The notes: generated from the sequence alone by a model not told the origin. Positions 35,972-45,200 are shown, counted from the stretch's first letter. The stretch is DNA of 64,000 bases from Anaerolineae bacterium (GCA_026645815.1 JAPKMR010000008.1:44338-108337); one strand, 5' to 3'. A program made the numbers and translations.

Positions 35972-37933
35972 ATGGACATCAAAACGCAGATTCAGCGAGC
36001 TGTAGCGGTATTCTTGGTAATAATCACTCTAACTTTTGCTTTGTCCGGCAGCACGTTGCATGCGGCGACATCTCGGGTCGAGATGATCGTGCGTGGCGCG
36101 AGTCTGGAAAACGCAATATCTGCTGTTGAGAAAAGCGGTGGGCAGGTCGTTGAGACCTATGCTATCATCAACGCCGTTTTGGCAAATCTCCCGGCGTCCT
36201 CAACCGTGGCGTTGCTCGAAACAGAGGGCGTTTTGGGCGCTTTCCCCAATCACAAGGTTGAATCTGCTGGAAACGGACAACCAGGTTGGGGCGAAGTCGA
36301 GTTTGCCGAGTCGGTGGGTGCAGCAGAGGTCTGGGCAGAGGACGATCTGGGGCAGGGTGTCACTGTGGCCTTTTTGGACACGGGTATCGAACCGCGTTTC
36401 GCGAGTCTTAGCCACGGGACGCATGGAAACCACCAGCGCATCCTGGCTTACTATGATGCCATCGCCAATAAGACTTATGTTGGGAAGAAGGTGATGCGGT
36501 CCCCTGGCGACCCGAATGGGCACGGTACACATGTCGCTGGCATCGTTGGTAACAGCACCTACAAGCACAGGACAGAAACGTATTTAGGGCTTGCTCCAGC
36601 GGCGAATCTGGTGGCTGTGCGAGCGCTCGACGCACAAGGCGTGGGTACTTACGCTGATGTGCTGCGGGGTATTCAGTGGGTGATCAACAACAAAGATGCC
36701 TACAATATTCGGGTGCTCAACATCTCCATGTATGCACAGCCGTTGTCGCCCTATTGGGCTGATCCTTTCTGTCTGGCGACCATGGCTGCATGGAACGCGG
36801 GAATCGTGGTTGTAGCCAGCGCCGGGAACGGCGGGCCTACCCCGCTGAGCATTGGTGTACCCGGTAACACACCCTACGTTATCACGGTAGGTGCCTTCAC
36901 CGATAATTACACTCCCTCCAATTTCGGGGACGATTACATTCCAGAGTTCTCCGCGACCGGACCGACTGTGGATGCCTTTGTCAAGCCAGATGTGATCGCG
37001 CCCGGGGCGCACATTGTCTCGCTCATGCGTCGTGACGCTTATTTAGCACAGCAGTATCCGGAGAACCGCATTCCGCCTTTCTACTTCAAAACAGCCGGTA
37101 CTTCAATGTCAGCGGCGGTGGTTTCTGGCATTGTTGCGCTGATGCTTGGCGACAATCCCGCACTGACCCCTGATCAGGTTAAGTACCGTTTGGCCCTCAC
37201 CGCACGCCCTCAATTTAGCGAGTTTACCGGAGAGGCGGCATATAGCATCTGGCAACAGGGCGCCGGGCGTGTCTGGGCGCCGGACGCTGTCTCCACCACC
37301 ATTCAGGGAGTTGCCAATGCTGGCATGGATTTGGCGGCTGACCTGGCAGGCGATCTTCACTATCAGGGGCTTACACTTTATGATCCGGAGACAGAACAGT
37401 TCCATATTTTGGGCTACGAGACCTGGGCGGGTGGTTACGAGACCTGGGCGGGTGGTTACGAGACTTGGGCGGGTGGCTACGAAACCTGGGCGGGCGGCAC
37501 CACCAACTGGTCTGGCAGCTTCAATGATTGGGTGGCAGCCTATCAGAGCTGGAGCGATGGTTGGAATGCCTGGGCTGGTGGCTACGAGACTTGGGCTGGT
37601 GGCTACGAGACTTGGGCTGGCGGTTACGAGACCTGGGCGGGTGGTTATGAGACCTGGGCCGGCGGTTACGAGACCTGGGCGGGTGGTTACGAAACCTGGG
37701 CCGGCGGTTACGAGACCTGGGCCGGTGGCTATGCTACCTGGGCGGGTGGCTACGAGACCTGGGCGGGCGGCTACGAGACCTGGGCGGGTGGTTATGAGAC
37801 CTGGGCCGGTGGCTACGAGACCTGGGCGGGTGCTATTGGCGATCCTACCTGGGCTGCGGCTTTCGTGAATTTGCAGAACGTTCCTGGCAATACCACCACG
37901 GTGGGCTTTAGCTGGATCAATTATTCCGATTGA
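35972..37933 (+). CDS. Secreted S8 subtilisin-like protease with Trp heptad repeats
   Basis: A 653-residue exported serine protease. The signal peptide covers about 1-31. A short inhibitor-like propeptide (about 35-100) precedes the catalytic domain with D136 (FLDTGIE), H184 (NGHGTHVAG), oxyanion N286 (SAGNGGP) and S378 (AGTSMSAA). Residues 482-621 are 20 consecutive seven-residue units, mostly YETWAGG, which may form a surface or wall-binding structure. The end (VGFSWINYSD) has no LPXTG or membrane anchor. GGGGG precedes the ATG at 35972. The region may anchor the enzyme or bind carbohydrate, but this is inference. Confidence 0.9.
   Translation: MDIKTQIQRAVAVFLVIITLTFALSGSTLHAATSRVEMIVRGASLENAISAVEKSGGQVVETYAIINAVLANLPASSTVALLETEGVLGAFPNHKVESAGNGQPGWGEVEFAESVGAAEVWAEDDLGQGVTVAFLDTGIEPRFASLSHGTHGNHQRILAYYDAIANKTYVGKKVMRSPGDPNGHGTHVAGIVGNSTYKHRTETYLGLAPAANLVAVRALDAQGVGTYADVLRGIQWVINNKDAYNIRVLNISMYAQPLSPYWADPFCLATMAAWNAGIVVVASAGNGGPTPLSIGVPGNTPYVITVGAFTDNYTPSNFGDDYIPEFSATGPTVDAFVKPDVIAPGAHIVSLMRRDAYLAQQYPENRIPPFYFKTAGTSMSAAVVSGIVALMLGDNPALTPDQVKYRLALTARPQFSEFTGEAAYSIWQQGAGRVWAPDAVSTTIQGVANAGMDLAADLAGDLHYQGLTLYDPETEQFHILGYETWAGGYETWAGGYETWAGGYETWAGGTTNWSGSFNDWVAAYQSWSDGWNAWAGGYETWAGGYETWAGGYETWAGGYETWAGGYETWAGGYETWAGGYETWAGGYATWAGGYETWAGGYETWAGGYETWAGGYETWAGAIGDPTWAAAFVNLQNVPGNTTTVGFSWINYSD
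37415..37834 (+). repeat. 21-bp tandem repeat array (20 units) coding for Trp heptads
   Basis: The array is 420 bases, exactly 20 x 21. Units 1-4 encode YETWAGG. Units 5-8 are degenerate (TTNWSGS, FNDWVAA, YQSWSDG, WNAWAGG) but keep the Trp spacing. Units 9-20 are again near-perfect, with one YATWAGG and a final YETWAGA. Codon variation at Gly, Tyr and Glu shows the array is not freshly copied throughout. Confidence 0.97.
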
Positions 37934-37956
37934 TTTCGCAAATCGTTGTGATGCAA

Positions 37957-37984
37957 ACAGGCGGGAGTGCTATCTCCCGCCTGT
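37957..37984. terminator. Terminator between convergent subtilase and cyclase genes
   Basis: Perfect 11-base GC-rich arms (37957-37967, 37974-37984) with a 6-base loop follow the subtilase stop by 24 bases, then ATTTGTTTT. It may serve both converging genes. Confidence 0.75.
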
Positions 37985-38005
37985 ATTTGTTTTCTGGTGC
38001 GAGCT

Positions 38006-41000
38006 CTATGGGCTTGGGGTAGCTTCTTTCTCTATCCGTGCCAGGGTAACATCGGTCTCTTTGAGGTCCCTTGCTGCACCCAAACGCGCGAAAGTCTCCC
38101 GGACATCCAATAGTTCCTCGCGTGCCTGCTGTGTCGCACCGCGCGCATGGTGGAGACGCGCCCTCCAATAGCGACTGTGAGCCTCATCAATGATTGCGCC
38201 GCATTGGCGCAGCAATTGAATGCTTCCCTCTATATGCTCCTGGGCGCGGTCAAAATCTCCACGCTCTTGGCACAGGCGTGCCAGGAGCATTTCACAGCGT
38301 CCCTTTTCTATTACAGCTTCAGCCTCATTCCGTCCATGGACTCGCAGTAGTTCACAGCTGGCTTCAGCTGCCTCTTGCGCCGATTCCAATTTTCCCTGCT
38401 CGAGGTTGAGCAATCCGCGCAGGAATTGCGTATTTGCCAGTTCGATCTGCCCGCGCGTTCCAATGTCTTTGTACAGGCTGATTGCCGTGTTGAGGTGTTG
38501 GGCGCTCTTGTTCCATTGCTTGCGCAACAGATACATGCGCCCCAGGCTGCGGTGTGCTTGTGCCAGGTGATAAGGGTTGGCGAGTTGTTGCGCCAGTTTC
38601 AAATCCCACAGAAGATAGCGTTCGGCTTCCTCCCAATTTCCAAAATCGGTATACAACACACCCAGATTGGCATACGCAATAGTAGCGCCATCAATATCTC
38701 CAATGCGTTCGAAGATCTCCTTGCAGCGTTCATAACTGCGAAGTGCGCCTTGCCAATCTCCCTGGCTTTTTCTGAGGATGCCGAGATTGTTTTGTGGGCG
38801 TGCTATGCCGACGATATCGCCAATCTGCTCCAGTAATTCCAGGGATTTCTGAACGGCAAACGTGGCTTTTTCCAGATTGCCTTGCGTATAATAGACGGCG
38901 CCCAATCGGTTGAAGATAGCAGATAAAGCGCCATAGAGCTGGTGTTGGCTGGCGAGCTCCGCGGCTTCTTCCAGCCAGCGTTGGGCAGCACCTAGATCAC
39001 CCTGGCGCAGTGATAGCCAGCCGAGTTCCGAAGTGAGTTGTGCTTCTACCTTGGGCAGGGGATGTGGCTCCAGATGAATCTGCGCCAGCCCTTGCCGCAA
39101 CCAGATCTCTGCTTCCTGCTGATTGCCCTTCTTGTTCCACACCTGTCCTAACTTCAGCATGACCTCAGCGTTATCTCCCAGCGCATGCTCGACCTGATTT
39201 TCCAATGCGGCGCGATAGCACGCAATCGCTTCTTCATAGTTGCCAATGTGTTGGTTGATATCGCCCAGACCAATATTCGCCTGGCGGCGCTCATCGGCAT
39301 AGGTTTCGACATGCTGCGCTAACTGTAGGGCACGGCTATAATATTCCAACGCCTCACGGTTGGCAAAGCGCTGCCGTGCTCGGTCACCGGCCTGGAGCAT
39401 GTAACTCAGCGCTTTACTACGGTCGCCGGCGCGATCGTAGTGCAAGGCGAGGATCTCGGTTTGAGAGCTAAGGTCAGACGCAAAGAGATATTCAATCGCT
39501 TCGGCAATACTGCGATGCAGGAGTGGTCGTTGGCTGCGCAGCAGGCTGCTGTAGATCGTCTCTTGGGTGAGGATGTGGCGAAAGGCATAGACTTGCTCGC
39601 CAGCCTCATGTCGCTCCACTAGCAACCCCATTTCGGTAAGACGTTCCAGCGCCGGCACGACATTGGCGTTGCCCTGTTGGCGGCGGCGCATTTCGTTCAG
39701 TAGGCTGGCTGAGAATTGTAAGCCGATAACGGCTGCATCGCGCAGAATATATCGCAAATCCTCGGGCAACCGGTCTACGCGCGCCATCATCAGCCCTCGC
39801 AAGGTGGTGGGAATTTCAAGGGTCTCCATGCTGACAACTGAATTGACCTGCCATTGCCCGTTTTTGGCGTGTACCAGTTCGCGTTCAATGAGTGTGCGCA
39901 CGAACTCTTCAATATAGAAAGGGTTGCCTTCGGCGCGAGTGAGCAGAAGTTCGATGAAGTCTTCGGGCAGCTCGTGCAGGTTGATGAGGTGCCCCAGCAG
40001 TGCACGGCTATCTTCATCCGAGAGTGGATTGATGTTGATCTCGGTGAGCGTGGGGCTTGCCTCTCCGTTTGTGATGGGTTCCCAGGCTAGCGGCGTCTCT
40101 GGGTGTGGACGCGTGATGATGCATAACAGCAAAGGGGTTTCGCGCGTCAATGGCAGAAGTGCGTTCAAGATGTCACGGGAGAGGTCATCGGCCCAGTGGA
40201 AGTCTTCAAGAATCAGAATCAGCGGACGTTCTGTGGCGAAGTGCAGCACCCATTCGCGCATTGCCAGCATGGTCAGTTTCTTGATTTGTTCTGGTTCCAA
40301 CTGACTGAGTGCCTGAACCTCTTCAGCATCGGAATGCAACCCCAGAATCGTGCGCAGATGTGGGCGTAGATCCGAGGATACATAGCTTTCCAGCGACTGT
40401 ATCCCGTAAGGCATGGTACGCAGTGCATCTTTCAGCAGGGAGCGGAAGATCCCATAGCCCGTTCCTTGGGCATACGGCAACCCTCTACCTTGAAATACAG
40501 CGGCATGGCTTGGTGCCAGCGTTGCAAGCCACTCTGAAACCAGGCGCGTTTTGCCAATACCTGCTTCGCCGCGGATAACGATGATATGCCCTTGTTGTTG
40601 TTTCAGAAAGACTGCGCCTGCCTGGGTGAGCTGGGTAAACTCGGTTGCATGTCCCAGGAAGATAGGGCGAGTTCCAGCCAGACCGCGCACCGAAAGCGGC
40701 ATAGCCCGCTCGCTCAACAAGTCGTAAATCTGGAGCGGTGTGTCTAGCCCGCGAATTGCCATTTCACCAAGCGCGTGGTAATTGAACAGCGCCTGGGTTT
40801 GCTGATAGATGCGTTCGCTGACGACAATGTGACCTGGTTGAGCGTGGGATTCTAGCCTGGCGGCAAGGTTGACGGTCTCGCCGATAACGGTGTAGGCAGC
40901 CTGCGCTTGGGTGCCTAGGATACCGGCTACGCAATGACCACAATTGATGCCAATACGGATTTGAATGGGAGCGCCCAGACGAGTCTGAGTGATGGGGGCG

Positions 41001-41512
41001 AATTCGGCGGCGGCGCGTTGCATATCGAGCGCGGTGCGCACCGCCAGCTCGGCGTCATTTTCATGTGCTACCGGTGCTCCAAAGACTGCCATCAGGCCAT
41101 CACCGGTGAATTTGTCCACCAACCCATCGTAGCGATGCACACAGGCGACCAACAAACCCAGAAAGTCATTGATAAGCTTGAAAACCGATTCGGCATCGAG
41201 CGAGGCTGAGAGGTGCGTGAAGTTGACGGCGTCCACAAAGAGTACGGCGACCTCACGGCGCTCGCCTCGCAATCCTTCCGGGTCGTGCAACAGGTTTTGA
41301 GCCACAACCCATGGGAGGAAGCGTCGCAGTCGTTCGATAGCTTCTTCCGCGGTGACTACGGAATTTGTTGGCAGAGCTTCTTCTTTCCCCAGGCGCAACA
41401 TGCCACCACAGTTGTTGCAGTACCGGGCTTCTGGCGGATTGTGACTGCCGCAGCGTACACAGCGCTGTGGCATCTCGGAAGAAGAAGCGTCATCGTATAG
41501 TGGAAAGACCAT
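38006..41512 (-). CDS. Class III adenylate cyclase/AAA ATPase/TPR regulator
   Basis: An 1168-residue signalling protein. An N-terminal zinc ribbon (CVRCGSHNPPEARYCNNCG) is followed by a class III cyclase domain (about 65-240). That domain has metal Asp residues in LFVDAVNF and FTGDGLMAVFG, a Lys before the latter (VDKF) that favours ATP, and the transition-state pair in TVNLAARLE. Next is an AAA/STAND ATPase with Walker A GEAGIGKTRL and Walker B LILILEDFHWAD. The C-terminal 550 residues are tetratricopeptide repeats. It probably makes cAMP under control of protein partners. The ATG at 41512 is used. An in-frame TTG lies six codons earlier. Confidence 0.88.
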   Translation of the reverse strand: MVFPLYDDASSSEMPQRCVRCGSHNPPEARYCNNCGGMLRLGKEEALPTNSVVTAEEAIERLRRFLPWVVAQNLLHDPEGLRGERREVAVLFVDAVNFTHLSASLDAESVFKLINDFLGLLVACVHRYDGLVDKFTGDGLMAVFGAPVAHENDAELAVRTALDMQRAAAEFAPITQTRLGAPIQIRIGINCGHCVAGILGTQAQAAYTVIGETVNLAARLESHAQPGHIVVSERIYQQTQALFNYHALGEMAIRGLDTPLQIYDLLSERAMPLSVRGLAGTRPIFLGHATEFTQLTQAGAVFLKQQQGHIIVIRGEAGIGKTRLVSEWLATLAPSHAAVFQGRGLPYAQGTGYGIFRSLLKDALRTMPYGIQSLESYVSSDLRPHLRTILGLHSDAEEVQALSQLEPEQIKKLTMLAMREWVLHFATERPLILILEDFHWADDLSRDILNALLPLTRETPLLLCIITRPHPETPLAWEPITNGEASPTLTEININPLSDEDSRALLGHLINLHELPEDFIELLLTRAEGNPFYIEEFVRTLIERELVHAKNGQWQVNSVVSMETLEIPTTLRGLMMARVDRLPEDLRYILRDAAVIGLQFSASLLNEMRRRQQGNANVVPALERLTEMGLLVERHEAGEQVYAFRHILTQETIYSSLLRSQRPLLHRSIAEAIEYLFASDLSSQTEILALHYDRAGDRSKALSYMLQAGDRARQRFANREALEYYSRALQLAQHVETYADERRQANIGLGDINQHIGNYEEAIACYRAALENQVEHALGDNAEVMLKLGQVWNKKGNQQEAEIWLRQGLAQIHLEPHPLPKVEAQLTSELGWLSLRQGDLGAAQRWLEEAAELASQHQLYGALSAIFNRLGAVYYTQGNLEKATFAVQKSLELLEQIGDIVGIARPQNNLGILRKSQGDWQGALRSYERCKEIFERIGDIDGATIAYANLGVLYTDFGNWEEAERYLLWDLKLAQQLANPYHLAQAHRSLGRMYLLRKQWNKSAQHLNTAISLYKDIGTRGQIELANTQFLRGLLNLEQGKLESAQEAAEASCELLRVHGRNEAEAVIEKGRCEMLLARLCQERGDFDRAQEHIEGSIQLLRQCGAIIDEAHSRYWRARLHHARGATQQAREELLDVRETFARLGAARDLKETDVTLARIEKEATPSP

Positions 41513-41561
41513 ATTCTTACCTGAAATCAACGTTTGATTTTAGTGCGCTGATCCAACGTAT

Positions 41562-41590
41562 AGTGTACCATCCTTTTTCAGATTTGTCAC
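41562..41590 (-). promoter_or_regulatory. Likely promoter of the cyclase gene
   Basis: On the minus strand GTGACA (41590-41585) and TACACT (41567-41562) are 17 bases apart, matching five and four of six consensus bases. The start site would be about 43 bases before the ATG. Confidence 0.45.
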
Positions 41591-41637
41591 GCTCAAAAGA
41601 TTAAATCTTGGTAAGGGATAGCGGTTTTTGGTGTGGT

Positions 41638-41665
41638 TTGACAAAGCGGGTCTTAGGGTGATACT
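41638..41665 (+). promoter_or_regulatory. Likely promoter of the AEC transporter gene
   Basis: A perfect TTGACA (41638-41643) is followed after 16 bases by GATACT (41660-41665), four of six consensus bases. The start would lie about 75 bases before the gene. Confidence 0.45.
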
Positions 41666-41746
41666 TGTCGCTGCAAGGGGGTTGTGGAGCGCTGAGCCTT
41701 CCCTCCTTATGCGTCCGATATCTCTAATAATGTGGTAGTTTCTGCG

Positions 41747-42658
41747 ATGCAAATCCTGATCAATGTAGTTTTACCCGTGTTCCTGGTGTCCGGCGCTGTG
41801 GCATTGTTGCAGCCACGCCTGCGGCTCAATGGCGACGCCGTGGCTCGGATGGGCCTGCTCATCTTTGTCCCCGCATTGACGTTGCGGGCGCTTCTGGAAG
41901 CTGAGGGCGCCATTGGCGAGATGCTGCGGGTTGCCCTGGCAGTCATTATGGTGCTCGTGATATTGCTGGCGCTTTCGGAGCTGGCATCCCGGCGGTTGCA
42001 TCTTGGCCGCCCTGAGCGGGGCGCATTGGTGAGCTCTGTGGTTTTGGGTAATGCCGGGGCTTTTGCTTTGCCCGTGCTGGTTTTCGTTTTTGGCGACGCG
42101 GCATTCCTGCCGGGGATGTTCCACGTGATTTTGTTCAACGTGTTGTTGCTGCCGCTAGTGAGTGTCTACCTTGCGGCGCTACAACAGGCGTCTTTAGGCA
42201 GTGCCCTGCAGCGTGTGGCGCGCACACCCGTGGTCTATGCCGCCATTGTGGGGGCGTTGATCCGTTTGGGTGGCGTGACTGTGCCCGAGCCATTGCTCAG
42301 GGCGATTGACCTCATCGCCGATGGCACTATTCCGTTGATGTTGGTGTTGTTGGGTGTGCAACTGGCGGAGACCTTTGAGGGTGGGTTGCATCTTAGTCGC
42401 ATCCCTGCACTGGGAGTATTGGTCGCTTTGCGTTTGGCTATTGCGCCATTAGCTGCATTGGGAGCGGCAGCCCTGTTGGGTATTGAGGGTGTGGCGCGTG
42501 TCGCGCTGGTTATCAATGCTGGAATGTCCACCGCGATTCTTGCCGGCGCCCTGGCACGCGATTATGCTGCCGATATGCCTCTGGCAACTCTGGGTGTGCT
42601 AACTACGACTGTTTTGAGCTTGGGTACCACCACGCTGTGGTTGAATTGGCTGCTTTGA
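41747..42658 (+). CDS. AEC (auxin efflux carrier) family transporter
   Basis: A 303-residue membrane protein with about ten hydrophobic spans in two five-span halves, the AEC/YfdV-type fold. Typical features are the start ILINVVLPVFLVSG, SSVVLGNAGAFALPV in the first half and the closing NAGMSTAILAGALARDY. Bacterial members export or take up malate, malonate or other organic acids. The substrate is unknown. The ATG at 41747 matches the usual family start. A GTG five codons earlier is possible. Neither has a clear ribosome site. Confidence 0.85.
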   Translation: MQILINVVLPVFLVSGAVALLQPRLRLNGDAVARMGLLIFVPALTLRALLEAEGAIGEMLRVALAVIMVLVILLALSELASRRLHLGRPERGALVSSVVLGNAGAFALPVLVFVFGDAAFLPGMFHVILFNVLLLPLVSVYLAALQQASLGSALQRVARTPVVYAAIVGALIRLGGVTVPEPLLRAIDLIADGTIPLMLVLLGVQLAETFEGGLHLSRIPALGVLVALRLAIAPLAALGAAALLGIEGVARVALVINAGMSTAILAGALARDYAADMPLATLGVLTTTVLSLGTTTLWLNWLL

Positions 42659-42800
42659 AGCACTGGTTGGCTGATGGGGAGCTGGGACATATTTCAACTG
42701 GGGGCAAACGGGCTTTGTTGTCGCGCTGCAGCGGCACGAGGAACTTACAAGCAACCGGTAACACTTGTGTATCAGAAAATAGAGAATTGGAGGTAGACCT

Positions 42801-43583
42801 GTGTTCAAGATAGCGACGTTCAATGCAAATTCCATTCGCACGCGGATGCCCGCCATCCTGGATTGGTTGGCGCGTGAGGAACCTGATGTGCTCTGTGTGC
42901 AGGAAACCAAGGTGCAGGACAAAGATTTCCCAGCGGCGGAGATTGAGGCTGCTGGCTATCACGTTGCTTTTCGCGGGCAGAAGGCGCATGCGGGTGTCGC
43001 TATTATTAGCCGTGAGGCTCCAGAGAAAGTAGGAGCGGGCTTCGACGATGGCGAAAGCCCCGATGAGCCGCGCTTCTTGCGTGCTGTATATCGTGATATC
43101 CCGGTGTTGAATACCTACGTTCCTCAGGGACGCGAGCCGGATTCCGAGCACTTTCAGTACAAATTAGCCTGGTTCCGGCGCTTAGGCGCTTTCCTTGAGC
43201 GGCACTATACGCCTGAGATGCCCCTGATCTGGGTTGGAGATTTCAATGTCGCCACTGAAGACATTGATGTCTATGACCCCGTGGGTTTGCGCGGGCACGT
43301 GGATTTTCACCCGGATGCGCAGGCAGCCTTGGAAGAGGTGCGGCGTTGGGGCTTTGTGGATGTGTTTCGCCAGTTCCATCCTGGAGAACCAGGACATTTC
43401 AGTTATTGGGACTATCGCGCGCGTAATCCTGTAGAGCGTGGCATCGGTTGGCGCATTGACCATATCTGGGCTACTCCATCTCTGGCGGCGCGGGCAACGG
43501 CTTGCTGGATAGATGTCGAGGCCCGCAAGGGTGAGCGTCCTTCGGATCATACATTCATGGTTGCCGAATTCGATTCATTGTGA
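42801..43583 (+). CDS. xth: Exodeoxyribonuclease III
   Basis: A 260-residue ExoIII/APE family nuclease that cuts DNA 5' to abasic sites and degrades 3' ends in base-excision repair. Motifs: KIATFNANSIR, VLCVQETKVQD (metal Glu), PLIWVGDFNVA (Asp and Asn), and the closing RIDHIWATPSL and PSDHTFMVAEF with the catalytic His. Length matches the usual 250-270. GTG start with TTGGAGGT ahead. It stands alone between transporter and YbjN-like genes. Confidence 0.92.
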   Translation: MFKIATFNANSIRTRMPAILDWLAREEPDVLCVQETKVQDKDFPAAEIEAAGYHVAFRGQKAHAGVAIISREAPEKVGAGFDDGESPDEPRFLRAVYRDIPVLNTYVPQGREPDSEHFQYKLAWFRRLGAFLERHYTPEMPLIWVGDFNVATEDIDVYDPVGLRGHVDFHPDAQAALEEVRRWGFVDVFRQFHPGEPGHFSYWDYRARNPVERGIGWRIDHIWATPSLAARATACWIDVEARKGERPSDHTFMVAEFDSL

Positions 43584-43667
43584 GCTGATTCTGGTAGTGC
43601 GCGCATTAGCGCCAGTTTGTTCGCTGTTTTTTGTTTATTGTAACAATATTTGACAAGGAGAATGCAA

Positions 43668-44159
43668 ATGAATCACGTGGGCTCTGAAGTGCAAAATGGA
43701 CAACAAGCTTTCGCAACACTGGGCACGTTTCTGGCTGAAGATGGTTGGTACCCGCAGCAAATTGAAGAACGTACCATTTACCGTGTCGGTTTCGAGGGCA
43801 AGAACGGGCGTTATTCGTGTTTTGCTCAGATTCGGCTGGATTTGGAGCAATTCTTGTTTTACGCGATTGCTCCAACCAAGGCCCCTGAAGCTGCACGCGC
43901 TGCGGTAGCAGAGTTTTTGACCCGCGCCAATTATGGCTTGCGCATTGGCAATTTCGAAATGGACTACTCTGATGGTGAGGTGCGTTATAAGAGCAGTCTG
44001 GATTTTGAGGGCGCCCTGCTGACGCCTGCCTTGATTCGCAATGCTATCTATCCGGCGGTACAGACGCTAGATCGTTATCTCCCTGGTTTTATGTCCGTTA
44101 TCTATGGCGGGCAAACGCCTGAGGCAGCGATCCAGACGATCGAGGGTGACGCCGCCTAA
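43668..44159 (+). CDS. YbjN domain-containing protein
   Basis: A 163-residue cytoplasmic protein with the YbjN/type-III-chaperone-like fold pattern: LGTFLAEDGWYPQQIEERTIYRVGFEG at the start, a central FAQIRLDLEQFLFYAIAP and the ending DRYLPGFMSVIYGG. YbjN-like proteins are small dimeric folds of uncertain role. The start is fixed by AAGGAG 7 bases ahead of the ATG at 43668. A small palindrome (43636-43648) lies just upstream and could be an operator. Confidence 0.65.
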   Translation: MNHVGSEVQNGQQAFATLGTFLAEDGWYPQQIEERTIYRVGFEGKNGRYSCFAQIRLDLEQFLFYAIAPTKAPEAARAAVAEFLTRANYGLRIGNFEMDYSDGEVRYKSSLDFEGALLTPALIRNAIYPAVQTLDRYLPGFMSVIYGGQTPEAAIQTIEGDAA

Positions 44160-44276
44160 GACGTCCGCAGGATCTTAGCTGCGGATTTCTGGGTGATGTA
44201 TCCGGAGATTGTCGCTGCGACATCGAATGATTGTCCTAGGGCCTGGCATTGAGATGCAAAGGCGAATTTCTGAGGG

Positions 44277-44319
44277 GGGTATTACTATGGTGGGTCGAAG
44301 CCCCACCATAGTAATACCC
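44277..44319. repeat. 18-bp perfect inverted repeat between YbjN-like and cysE genes
   Basis: Arms 44277-44294 and 44302-44319 pair perfectly around TCGAAGC. The stem is not GC-rich at its base and no T-run follows, so it is not a standard terminator. Its layout, a long perfect hairpin in a gene-free gap followed by ATTTTCT, resembles the palindrome at 34300-34341, but the arms differ. Confidence 0.7.
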
Positions 44320-44379
44320 ATTTTCTGGCTTTTAGGCACACCAACCCGGCGAAAGTCATTTTCGGATAGACACTAAGGA

Positions 44380-45135
44380 TTGGGTGAATTCTTGACAGAG
44401 GTGTTACGAGACGCAACTGCGCCAGCGTGTGGGAAGTGTTGTGGGGAGTGTGTCTGTGCAGAAGCGGTGGCGGGGCAACTTAAGGTGGCATCCGGCATAT
44501 TTCCGCGCCTGCGCGAAGACGTGCAAACTGTATGGGCTAAGGATCCTGCTGCGCGTAGCGTTTTCGAAATTCTCACCTGTTATCCTGGGCTTCACGCGAT
44601 TTGGCTGCATAGGATTGCCCATACCTTGTGGCAGTGGAAGTTGCGTTGGTTGCCGCGGTTCATCTCGCATATCGCGCGCTGGCTCACCGGTATTGAAATT
44701 CATCCCGGTGCGCAGTTGGGACGGCGCGTGTTCATTGATCATGGCATGGGCGTTGTGATTGGTGAGACAGCAGAGGTCGGCAACGATGTGCTCATCTACA
44801 AGGGCGTCGTACTGGGAGGAATCTCCCTTGCGCGAACCAAACGTCACCCCACTATCTGCAATGGTGCAATCCTGGGTAGCAATGCTATCGTTCTCGGTCC
44901 CATCGAAGTGGGGGCGGGCGCCAAGATAGGCTCCGGTTCGGTTGTGGTCAAATCGGTGCCCGCGTGTGCCACTGTCGTCGGGGTTCCTGGTCGCGTGGTG
45001 AAGCTTAACGGCGTCTCCTGCCCCCGTCTGCCCGACTTGCACCACGAACAGCTGCCGGATGCTATGGCAGAACGGCTGGAGCAACTGGCGGCGCGGGTTG
45101 CAGAGTTGGAAGTGCGTCTGGGAAACCGAGAATAG
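44380..45135 (+). CDS. cysE: Serine O-acetyltransferase
   Basis: A 251-residue CysE-type enzyme that acetylates serine with acetyl-CoA, the first step of cysteine synthesis. The helical start LREDVQTVWAKDPAARS is followed by the left-handed beta-helix: GIEIHPGAQLGRRVFIDHGMGVVIGETAEVG, with the catalytic Asp-His, then GVVLGG and the closing GVPGRVV. Family similarity begins near residue 43. The 40 residues before contain five Cys (CGKCCGECVC) and depend on a TTG start. No better-placed start with a ribosome site was found, so the true N-terminus is uncertain. No cysK is adjacent. Confidence 0.85.
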   Translation: MGEFLTEVLRDATAPACGKCCGECVCAEAVAGQLKVASGIFPRLREDVQTVWAKDPAARSVFEILTCYPGLHAIWLHRIAHTLWQWKLRWLPRFISHIARWLTGIEIHPGAQLGRRVFIDHGMGVVIGETAEVGNDVLIYKGVVLGGISLARTKRHPTICNGAILGSNAIVLGPIEVGAGAKIGSGSVVVKSVPACATVVGVPGRVVKLNGVSCPRLPDLHHEQLPDAMAERLEQLAARVAELEVRLGNRE

Positions 45136-45200
45136 AAAACTCTATACCAACGTGAACTTTTGTGATTCTGTGTGCATGTAACCTTCAGTGAGGAAAGTTG

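Noticed and set aside
37415..37834. Regular 21-bp repeats as a possible CRISPR array
   Set aside because: Repeats are directly joined without spacers and are coding. No cas gene is present.
37269..37868. 199-residue frame in the subtilase repeats reading RPGRVVTRPG-like units
   Set aside because: It is the +1 frame of the Trp-heptad array. The subtilase frame is proven by its catalytic triad.
44392..44420. TTGACA before cysE as a promoter
   Set aside because: No acceptable -10 element is found at 16-18 bases, and the site is inside or at the start of the open frame.
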